From: an uncultured Rivibacter sp.
GTDB lineage: Bacteria; Pseudomonadota; Gammaproteobacteria; Burkholderiales; Burkholderiaceae
Reading direction: 5' to 3'
Length of the DNA: 8,276 nt
Assembly (NCBI GenBank): GCA_946480925.1
Contig: CAMLLU010000124.1
Coordinates: forward strand, 1-8,276
Shown here: positions 1 to 5,740 of the stretch, one piece after another
Layout: every line of letters begins with the position of its first letter
Position numbering within the stretch: position 1 is the stretch's first letter
Translations under genes and position numbers: made by a program
The notes under the pieces: generated by a model
What the model saw: the letters and a program-made list of their open reading frames with translations, nothing else
Database searches by the model: none
What the model was told of the DNA's origin: nothing

Positions 1-2048
1 ACGCCAGCAGGCGCGCCCACGACAGCCGCCGGCCCCACCCGCTCGAAGTGATGCTGGATCGCCGGTGGAATGAACCGCGTCAGCGATGCATAGACATGCC
101 GGTCGCCGTAGGCGCCCTGCTGCGTTACGTAGTAGCGCTGCGGCACCATCAGGTGCAGTTGCTCTTTCGCGCGTGTCATGCCCACGTACAGCAGCCGTCG
201 CTCTTCCTCGATCGACGGCGCCGAGCCGGTGATGATGTCGCACGGGATGCAGCCGTCCACCGTGTTGAGGATGGAGACCGAGCGCCATTCCTGGCCCTTG
301 GACGAATGCAGCGTCGAGAGGATCAGATAGTCATCGTCGCGATGCGCCGCGCCGGCCTCGTCGCTGCTGGCCGCCGGCGGATCGAGTGCCAGCTCGGTCA
401 CGAAGTGTTCGCGCGAGCGATAGCCCGCGGCGATCTGCACCAGCTGCCGCAGGTCGGCCACGCGCACCGCCGCATCGTCGGCCGCCCGCTCCAGCAACGG
501 TACGTACCACTGCAGCACGTCCTCCAGCTCCGAGGGCCAGCCGCCCTGCCCGCCTGCCATGCGGCCGAACAGTTCGGCAAAACATTGCACGGATTCGCGG
601 GCGGCGGCCGGCGCCTCGAAGGCACGCAAGGCCTCGGCCCCATTGGCCGCCCCGGCCAGTGCCTGCACCAGCCGGCGTGCCGTGGCCGGCCCCACGCCAG
701 GCATCAGCTTGGCAACCCGGAACGCCGCCACCTCGTTGCGCGGGTTGCCCACCCAGCGCAACACGGCCAGCACATCCTTGATGTGCGTGGACTCCAGGAA
801 CTTGAGCCCGCCGAACTTCACGAATGGGATGTTCCTGCGCACCAGCTCCATCTCGAGCATCGCGCTGTGGTGGGCGGTGCGGAAGAGCACGGCCTGGTGC
901 TTGAGCAGCATGCCGGCCTCTCGCTGCGCCAGCACGCGGTCGGCCACCCAGCGGGCCTGCGCCTGCTCGTCCTCCACCGTCACCAGCAAGGGCTTGCAGG
1001 ACGACTCGCGATCGGTCCACAGCTGCTTGGCATGCCGCTCGGCGGCCAGCGCGATGACGGCATTCGAGGCCTCGAGGATCGGCCGGGCCGAGCGGTAGTT
1101 GCGCTCCAGCGTCACGCGCACTGCCGGCGTGCCGAACTGGTTGTCGAAGTCGAGGATGTTGCGCACCTCGGCGGCGCGGAACGAGTAGATCGCCTGCGCG
1201 TCGTCGCCCACCGCCACCACGCCCCGGCCGTCGGGTTTGAGCCGCCGAAGGATCGTGGCCTGCAGCCGGTTGGTGTCCTGGTACTCGTCGACCAGCACGT
1301 GGTCGAACCGGTTGCCGACCTCGGCCGCCAGCGCGGGGTCTTCGAGCATGAGGCTCCACGACAGCAGCAGGTCGTCGAAGTCGAGCAGCTGCTGGTCCTG
1401 CTTGGCTTGCGCATAGGCGCCGAACAGCGTCTTCAGCTCGTCGATCCAGTCGAGGCACCACGGGTAGTGGTCCTGCACCACCGCCGCCAGCTCGCTGTCG
1501 CTGTTGACGACCCGGGAATACAGCCCCAGGCAGGTGCCCTTGGTCGGGAAGCGCTTCTTCGTCTTCGAGAAGCCGAGCTGGTCTCGCACGACGTCGAGCA
1601 GGTCCTCGGCATCGCCGCGGTCGAGCACGGTGAAGCTGTCGGACAGCCCCAGCCGCGGCGCATACAGGCGCAACAACCGCGCCGCCACCGAGTGGAAGGT
1701 GCCGGCCCATTCCAGATGCGGCCGCTGGCCCGACGGCAGCCCCAGCGATGCCTGCAGCAAGGCACCGGCGCGCTGCGTCATCTCGAGCGCGGCCCGCCGC
1801 GAAAACGTGAGCAGCAAGATGCGCTGAGGGTCGGTGCCGGCCAGCACCAGGCGGGCGACACGCGTGGCCAGCGTCTTGGTCTTGCCGCTGCCGGCGCCGG
1901 CGATCACCAGCAGCGGCGCCGCAGAACGCGCGTCGCCGTCCAGCCCGTGCTCGACCGCGGCACGCTGCTGTTCGTTGAGCGAGGCGAGCACGTCGACCCG
2001 CGAAGAAGACCAGGCATCGGGAACAGGAGCGACGGCAGGCGGCAGCAT
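1..2048 (-). CDS. UvrD/Rep-like superfamily 1 ATP-dependent DNA helicase (C-terminus cut off by window edge)
   Basis: An ATP-driven 3'-5' DNA translocase/helicase of the UvrD/PcrA/Rep family, cytoplasmic, expected to act in repair or replication restart. Translation of the minus strand from ATG 2048 gives 682 residues with no stop before the edge. Motifs occur in order: Q-motif LNEQQ (24-28), Walker A GAGSGKT (51-57), Walker B DEYQDT (254-259), motif III GDDAQAIYSFR (281-291), motif V LSTLHSSKGQEW (577-588) and motif VI VGMTRAKEQL (622-631). UvrD-family proteins are about 670-750 aa, so little is missing. Start choice: ATG 2048 follows a LexA-type operator but has no clear Shine-Dalgarno; GTG 1991 (just before LASLNEQQ) is an alternative. 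It stands alone here, 244 bp from the next gene on its strand. The family call is firm. The choice between UvrD, Rep and a paralogue is not resolved, so no symbol is given. Confidence 0.93.
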   Translation of the reverse strand, partial: MLPPAVAPVPDAWSSSRVDVLASLNEQQRAAVEHGLDGDARSAAPLLVIAGAGSGKTKTLATRVARLVLAGTDPQRILLLTFSRRAALEMTQRAGALLQASLGLPSGQRPHLEWAGTFHSVAARLLRLYAPRLGLSDSFTVLDRGDAEDLLDVVRDQLGFSKTKKRFPTKGTCLGLYSRVVNSDSELAAVVQDHYPWCLDWIDELKTLFGAYAQAKQDQQLLDFDDLLLSWSLMLEDPALAAEVGNRFDHVLVDEYQDTNRLQATILRRLKPDGRGVVAVGDDAQAIYSFRAAEVRNILDFDNQFGTPAVRVTLERNYRSARPILEASNAVIALAAERHAKQLWTDRESSCKPLLVTVEDEQAQARWVADRVLAQREAGMLLKHQAVLFRTAHHSAMLEMELVRRNIPFVKFGGLKFLESTHIKDVLAVLRWVGNPRNEVAAFRVAKLMPGVGPATARRLVQALAGAANGAEALRAFEAPAAARESVQCFAELFGRMAGGQGGWPSELEDVLQWYVPLLERAADDAAVRVADLRQLVQIAAGYRSREHFVTELALDPPAASSDEAGAAHRDDDYLILSTLHSSKGQEWRSVSILNTVDGCIPCDIITGSAPSIEEERRLLYVGMTRAKEQLHLMVPQRYYVTQQGAYGDRHVYASLTRFIPPAIQHHFERVGPAAVVGAPAG

Positions 2049-2292
2049 GGCCGGTACTGTATACGCGTACAGGCGGGTGCCTGGCGGCCAGGATGCGCAC
2101 CTTTCCTCGAGATCCTGCAGCCGCAGGGCCCCACGGGCACGGCCTTGGCCTCTTCCTTCAGGCCTCGAACACTGCCGCGTTCTTTGCGCCGCCCCACGGT
2201 ACCTACGACGCCGCGGCGACCTGCGCAATTCAGCTATCGCCAGCAAAGGCGAGCGTCGTGCTCGACGTGCACACGAAGAGCTGCAGTGGTCA
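2049..2292. other. Intergenic region between response regulator and helicase
   Basis: This 244-bp stretch holds the helicase promoter side (LexA box at 2057-2072) and the 3' side of the response-regulator operon. I see no supported gene in any frame. A short dyad CGAGC/GCTCG (2250-2254 and 2260-2264) lies about 30 bp past the regulator stop but has no T-tract, so no convincing intrinsic terminator is visible. Confidence 0.5.
2057..2072 (-). promoter_or_regulatory. LexA (SOS) operator upstream of the helicase
   Basis: The sequence CTGTATACGCGTACAG fits the proteobacterial LexA consensus CTGT-N8-ACAG (CTG-N10-CAG) with intact half-sites. Its right end is 8 bp before the ATG at 2048 of the helicase gene. 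On the minus strand the box also contains TATACA (2063-2058), a possible -10 element, so LexA binding would directly block the promoter. E. coli uvrD is itself an SOS gene, which makes the placement functionally sensible. The site and spacing are seen; the SOS control is inferred. Confidence 0.75.
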
Positions 2293-2916
2293 TCATTGCG
2301 CCAACGAGGCGAATCGCCGTATTAGCTGTGCCAGCGAATCTATCCCGAGTTTGGCAAATAGATTGGCGCGATGGGTCTCTACCGTACGCGGTGAGAGTGT
2401 CAAGGCACGACCGATCTCCTTGTTGGTCAGCCCCTCGACAATGAGGCCAAGCACCTCGCGCTCGCGGGGCGACAACTGCGCATAGCACTCCCGCGCCTGC
2501 TGGTCGGCCTGCTGCCGCTCGCGGGAGCACACATGCTGGCGGACGGCACTTTGCAGGGCCTCGATCAACACTTCGTCGTCAACAGGCTTCTCCAGAAACT
2601 CGGCTGCGCCGGCTTTGAAGGCACGACGACACATCTCCACGGTACCGTGGCCGGTCAACAGGATGACCGGATGATCCACACCCCTGGCCAACAGTTGTTC
2701 CAGTACGGCCAGTCCACCGATGACGGGCATGCGCACGTCAAGGACGATGGCGCCTATGCTCGCCCGATCAAACTCCGCGATGAACACCTGAGGGTCGGGC
2801 CAGGCCTGCACACGCAACCCCACAGTGCTGATGAGCAGGCCAAGGCTGTCGCGGACTGCGGCATCGTCGTCCACCAAGTGAATCAGCGGAGATAGCGAAG
2901 ACCCGTTATCGATCAT
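2293..2916 (-). CDS. FixJ/NarL-type two-component response regulator (REC + LuxR-type HTH)
   Basis: A 207-aa DNA-binding transcription regulator, presumably phosphorylated by the kinase encoded just upstream. The receiver domain (about 11-125) has the acidic cluster VDDD (15-18), phospho-acceptor Asp60 in VLDVRMP, Thr88 and the conserved Lys110 in EKP. A Gln/Arg-rich linker (about 126-145) leads to a LuxR/GerE helix-turn-helix (about 148-203) with LSPREREVL and LSPRTVETHRANLFAKL, typical of the FixJ/TodT/StyR branch. All phosphorylation residues are present, so it should be functional. Its ATG lies inside the 3' end of the kinase gene, an 11-bp overlap (2906-2916), which suggests translational coupling and one transcript. 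Target promoters are not shown directly. The divergent kinase/HbpS intergenic dyad is the obvious candidate. Confidence 0.93.
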   Translation of the reverse strand: MIDNGSSLSPLIHLVDDDAAVRDSLGLLISTVGLRVQAWPDPQVFIAEFDRASIGAIVLDVRMPVIGGLAVLEQLLARGVDHPVILLTGHGTVEMCRRAFKAGAAEFLEKPVDDEVLIEALQSAVRQHVCSRERQQADQQARECYAQLSPREREVLGLIVEGLTNKEIGRALTLSPRTVETHRANLFAKLGIDSLAQLIRRFASLAQ

Positions 2917-4447
2917 GGTTCGACGATGCGCAGGACAGAGTCAGAACGAACTCGGCTCCCCGCTCGGCTGACGGCGCCTGGGGCGCCAAAGTCAACCGAG
3001 CCCCCATGGCCTGCGCCAAGCTTTCGCATAGCGTCAAGCCAAGACCGAGCCCACCCTGCCGCGTGCTGTAGAACGGTTCGAACAGGCGCCGGCGCGCCTC
3101 TGGCGCCACCCCAGAACCGTGATCGCGTATTGACATGGTCGCCTGCCCGTCTTCCACCGACGTCATGGCAATGATCAAGCGGCGCTCGCCAGGAGGCACC
3201 TGCTCCAGGGCCTGGAGAGCGTTCATCAGCAAGTTGTGGATGATCTGCTGCAAGGACACAGGTTCCGCGAGCACCAGCGGCAGCCTTGGGTCGGCGGAAA
3301 CCGAGGTCGCGATTCGGCGCTCCGTCAGATCTGGCTCGAGCAGACGCAGCACGTCCTGTGTGGCGGCGGTAAGTGACAACGGTTGGAGATCGGCCGCCAA
3401 GTCCGGGCGTTCCACTAAGCGGCGCAAACGGCCCACCACCGCCGAAGTACGGTGGGCCTGCTCCACGGCGCGGACCATGGCGGTCTGGGCAGCTTCGAGT
3501 TCGGGCGGGTCTTCGGTCAGCAGACGTTTTGCTGCCTGCGTGCTGGACAGCAGTGCCGTCAGCGGCTGGTTCAGTTCGTGCGCCATGCCAGCAGCCAGTT
3601 CGCCCAGTGCATTGAGGCGTGCAACCTGCCCCAGGCGCAGCAGTTCCTCTGCTCTCCTTCGCGATGAACGTTGTCGCCACCAGGCAAGTCCGCCAGCCCA
3701 CACTCCCCCCGTAAGTGCGCACCAGGCCAGGATGGCAAGCCAAGGCAACTCGTGTAGTTCAACCGTGCGTTCTGCCACCACATCCAGCGGCTGACTCGGC
3801 ACCATCAGCCGTTTGTGAAAATCGTAGGTCCACCCCATGCCGGCTTGCGCGAGGCGCCCCGGTTGCACAACGAAGGCAGCGCCACCCAGTTCCAGTGTGA
3901 CGCGCACCGGGCTGGACGCTATGTCCATGGGCCACTCGTCGTATGGCACGGTAGCCCGCAAGTCGATCAGCAGCGCGTAGCTCGCCGGGCTGCCCGCCAT
4001 CACCAAGTAATAACGGCCTGCATGCAGATCGGCCAATGCCATCTCCGGTCGGCCCGTCTTTCGCGAAGCAGCCTCCGCGGCTGCCAGCTGAGCATCCAGC
4101 GGGGCGGGCCACGTTCCGACTGCTGTGCGCTGCAGGACGGACAAGATCTGCGGGTAAACCGATGCGAGACGCGTCACGGGAGCGACCGGTGTACCAACAG
4201 CGTTCCCGGCTCTGCCATCAACGGCTGGCGGTTGCAACAGGACCAGCGTGGCGATCACCGCGTCGTACTGAACCACCCGTTGACTGATCCTGCGGTGTGC
4301 GATCCGCCCGTCAGTCTCGAAGCTGGTGCGCAATTGTTCCAGGCGTGCGTGGGCAAGGAATCCAGCTCCTACGCAGGCCACCAGTGCCCACACAAGCAGC
4401 GCAGCCACATTGAGTCTTCCGAAATAACTGCGTCCAACTCTGATCAT
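2906..4447 (-). CDS. Membrane sensor histidine kinase with periplasmic sensor domain
   Basis: An inner-membrane histidine kinase of 513 aa from ATG 4447; a TTG at 4468 would add seven residues, and neither start has a strong Shine-Dalgarno. TM1 spans about 14-33, then a roughly 200-residue periplasmic domain I do not recognise, then TM2 (about 236-256). The cytoplasmic part has an H-box GMAHELNQPLTA with phospho-acceptor His290, N-box NLLMNALQAL (405-414), G1 DHGSG (442-446), F-box FEPFYST (456-462) and G2 GLGLGL (466-471), so the HisKA and HATPase_c catalytic sites look complete. The ELNQPLTA H-box is like that of the DctB/FixL-type kinases that pair with FixJ-like regulators, matching the overlapping downstream gene. 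The gene is transcribed divergently from an HbpS-family secreted protein. The signal sensed is unknown; heme or redox sensing is an inference from that neighbour. Confidence 0.92.
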   Translation of the reverse strand: MIRVGRSYFGRLNVAALLVWALVACVGAGFLAHARLEQLRTSFETDGRIAHRRISQRVVQYDAVIATLVLLQPPAVDGRAGNAVGTPVAPVTRLASVYPQILSVLQRTAVGTWPAPLDAQLAAAEAASRKTGRPEMALADLHAGRYYLVMAGSPASYALLIDLRATVPYDEWPMDIASSPVRVTLELGGAAFVVQPGRLAQAGMGWTYDFHKRLMVPSQPLDVVAERTVELHELPWLAILAWCALTGGVWAGGLAWWRQRSSRRRAEELLRLGQVARLNALGELAAGMAHELNQPLTALLSSTQAAKRLLTEDPPELEAAQTAMVRAVEQAHRTSAVVGRLRRLVERPDLAADLQPLSLTAATQDVLRLLEPDLTERRIATSVSADPRLPLVLAEPVSLQQIIHNLLMNALQALEQVPPGERRLIIAMTSVEDGQATMSIRDHGSGVAPEARRRLFEPFYSTRQGGLGLGLTLCESLAQAMGARLTLAPQAPSAERGAEFVLTLSCASSNHDR

Positions 4448-4619
4448 GGGGCGGGATTCTGGGCCCAACGGCAGTCGCTATCCGTTGCGTAGTTGTACGG
4501 AGGCGCGCGCGTAGCCGAACGAATGGGCGAGAAGGGGCTCCTTTTTCTACAGTCTCCAGACGGCACCACAACGGGTGGTGCCGAACCAGAAACCGTAGAA
4601 GGTTATTACCGGAAAACAC
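4448..4619. promoter_or_regulatory. Divergent promoter/control region between the kinase and HbpS-like genes
   Basis: These 172 bp must carry the start signals for both the minus-strand two-component operon and the plus-strand HbpS-like gene. The region contains a strong nested inverted repeat centred near 4572. I could not pick confident -35/-10 pairs on either strand. Confidence 0.6.
4561..4583. repeat. Perfect 9-bp inverted repeat, candidate operator
   Basis: CGGCACCAC (4561-4569) and GTGGTGCCG (4575-4583) are exact reverse complements separated by AACGG. An outer pair, TTCTAC (4545-4550) and GTAGAA (4595-4600), is almost concentric with it (centres 4572 and 4572.5). The dyad ends 36 bp before the HbpS-like ATG. 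It fits an operator for a dimeric regulator such as the adjacent FixJ-type protein, or a 5'-leader hairpin. The symmetry is seen; the function is inferred. Confidence 0.55.
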
Positions 4620-5114
4620 ATGCAGCATCCCCTTGTCAAAGCCGCCCTCGCCCTGTCGCTGATCGCCGGCGGTTCCGCGCACGCCCAAGGCGTGCGCGAC
4701 CAGAAGGACATTTCGCTGGACCTCGCGACGCAGATTGCCGCTCAGGCCGTGGCCACCTGTACCACCAACGGCTATGCCGTGAGTGCCACGGTAGTGGACC
4801 GTGCAGGGACCGTGCGCGCTGTTCAGCGCGCCGACAACAGCGGCCCTCATACGATCGACTCCAGCCGACTGAAGGCGTACACCGCAGTTTCGGCCAGGGA
4901 GAGCACGCTGACGATGATGGAGCGTGCGCAGAGGAACCCCGCAGCCGCGAACCTCGCGCACATTCCCGGCTTCCTGCTGCTGGGGGGGGGCGTGCCCGTC
5001 AAGGTGGGCAACGACGTCATCGGCGCCGTGGGCGTAGGTGGAGCCCCCGGCGGCCAACTGGACGAGCAGTGCGCGTTGGCAGGCATTGCCAAGGTGCAAA
5101 GCCAGCTGAAGTAG
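4620..5114 (+). CDS. Secreted GlcG/HbpS-family (DUF336) heme-binding-like protein
   Basis: A 164-aa precursor. Residues 1-22 form a Sec signal peptide (Lys7, hydrophobic ALALSLIAGG, cleavage expected after AHA at 20-22), so the mature protein of about 142 aa should be periplasmic or secreted. The body is a full-length HbpS-like domain: VSATVVDRAG (54-63), GPHTIDSSRLKAYTA (75-89), NLAHIPGFLLLGGGVP (111-126) and a C-terminal VIGAVGVGGAPGGQLDEQCA (133-152). Cys47 and Cys151 are the only cysteines in the mature chain. Family members include Streptomyces HbpS, an extracellular heme-binding partner of the SenS kinase, and GlcG, a protein of unclear role in glycolate operons. ATG 4620 is preceded by a modest GGAA 7-10 bp upstream. 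It is divergent from a sensor kinase gene, which supports an accessory-sensor or regulated-target role. Ligand binding is not proven. A G9 run (4982-4990) lies within the reading frame. Confidence 0.88.
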   Translation: MQHPLVKAALALSLIAGGSAHAQGVRDQKDISLDLATQIAAQAVATCTTNGYAVSATVVDRAGTVRAVQRADNSGPHTIDSSRLKAYTAVSARESTLTMMERAQRNPAAANLAHIPGFLLLGGGVPVKVGNDVIGAVGVGGAPGGQLDEQCALAGIAKVQSQLK

Positions 5115-5128
5115 CACTACGGAAATAT

Positions 5129-5148
5129 GCCCTCAGCCCACCGAGGGC
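5129..5148 (+). terminator. Weak hairpin after the HbpS-like gene, possible terminator
   Basis: GCCCTC (5129-5134) pairs with GAGGGC (5143-5148) across an 8-nt loop, starting 15 nt past the HbpS-like stop. There is no T-tract after it, so it is not a classical intrinsic terminator. It may assist Rho-dependent ending or 3'-end protection together with the larger hairpin at 5160-5199. Confidence 0.3.
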
Positions 5149-5159
5149 CCACTGCACTC

Positions 5160-5199
5160 CCCGCAACGGCCGCTTCAGCCTTGTGAAGCGCCTTGCGGG
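5160..5199. repeat. Strong 40-nt imperfect hairpin (extragenic palindrome)
   Basis: CCCGCAA (5160-5166) pairs with TTGCGGG (5193-5199) and CGCTTCA (5171-5177) with TGAAGCG (5184-5190). GG 5168-5169 can pair with CC 5191-5192, giving about 16 base pairs with two single-base bulges and a 6-nt loop GCCTTG. No T-run follows on either strand. It could be a transcript-end structure, a REP-like element or part of a leader for the small gene at 5291. Confidence 0.55.
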
Positions 5200-5290
5200 A
5201 GCTGCGCGGTGGCCTTCATGCAGGACGCCGGTATCTCGCCATGATTGGTGGGACGGGGTATGCAGCTTTGCCAACATCAAAGAGAACGCA

Positions 5291-5469
5291 ATGAACGCGA
5301 AGGCCATCATCGCAATCGCCGCAGCAACTCTCACACTGCAGGTGCTGCGGTCGCCCAAAGTGCCAACGGCAATACCGGCGAGCAACAACTTACTCGATCC
5401 GACGTGATCGCCAATTTGGAGATCTATATCCAGTCCGGTCTGCGTGATCTGGGCATGTTGGCGAGGTAG
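5291..5469 (+). pseudogene. Small secreted DUF4148-like protein, broken by a one-base deletion
   Basis: From ATG 5291, with a purine-rich AAAGAGA just upstream, the frame reads a signal-peptide start MNAKAIIAIAAATLTL. It then shifts and ends at a stop at 5405-5407 (38 aa). Adding one G after 5338 (CTG|CAG to CTGGCAG) joins it to the downstream frame, giving AGAAVAQ with a normal signal cleavage after AVA (20-22), then EQQLTRSDVIANLEIYIQSGL and a stop at 5467-5469: a coherent 59-aa protein. The LTR-x-x-V-x-x-(D/N)LE-x-Y/W-x-x-(S/A)G pattern is like the short exported DUF4148 proteins abundant in Burkholderiales, whose function is unknown. It is either a true recent pseudogene or a sequencing error. 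The family name is from memory of the motif, so moderately sure. The two-frame reconstruction itself is seen directly. Confidence 0.7.
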
Positions 5470-5740
5470 TGCGCCTTGGTCTGGTTGCGACTGCATGACG
5501 ACCAAATTGACCGCGGGCGCGCCGATCGACGCCGCGGCGTGCCGCAATTGATGACCAAGCTGCCGTCGTGCAGGTGCAGGTCATGCGCCGCTGGCCCGCT
5601 CGCCTTTCGTCGATGCAACTTCTAAAACACCCACGAGGGAGAAACACTTCAGCAAAGCACCGCGGTTTCAATCGCCTCCGTCCACAGCGCTTTGAGCGCA
5701 TGGAAAATGGCCCGCGTTCGAGCGGCCTCGAGAGGATGCA
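5470..5740. other. 271-bp intergenic stretch before the RND operon
   Basis: It should carry the RND operon promoter, but I see no convincing -35/-10 pair. It contains a perfect 12-bp palindrome ACGCCGCGGCGT (5529-5540) and a tandem GTGCAG (near 5569-5580). Base composition drops and becomes A-richer around 5620-5670. All frames give only short unrecognised peptides; gene remnants are possible but not supported. Confidence 0.4.

Noticed and set aside
331..2100. 589-aa minus-strand open frame in the helicase region
   Set aside because: Out-of-frame shadow of the true helicase frame (ATG 2048); Ala/Arg/Gly-rich with no family motifs.
2250..2264. CGAGC/GCTCG hairpin as terminator of the two-component operon
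   Set aside because: Only five pairs and no T-tract in the transcribed direction; noted in the intergenic entry but not called as a terminator.
48..2444. 798-aa plus-strand open frame opposite the helicase
   Set aside because: Antisense shadow in high-GC DNA: low-complexity His/Arg/Gln-rich translation with no motifs, while the minus strand carries the complete set of SF1 helicase motifs.
2093..2485. Plus-strand open frame of 130 aa between helicase and regulator
   Set aside because: It runs antisense into the 3' end of the well-supported response regulator and its translation has no recognisable motif.
4311..5117. 268-aa minus-strand open frame across the kinase/HbpS interval
   Set aside because: It would run antisense to the signal-peptide-bearing HbpS-like gene and over the divergent promoter region; no recognisable domain.
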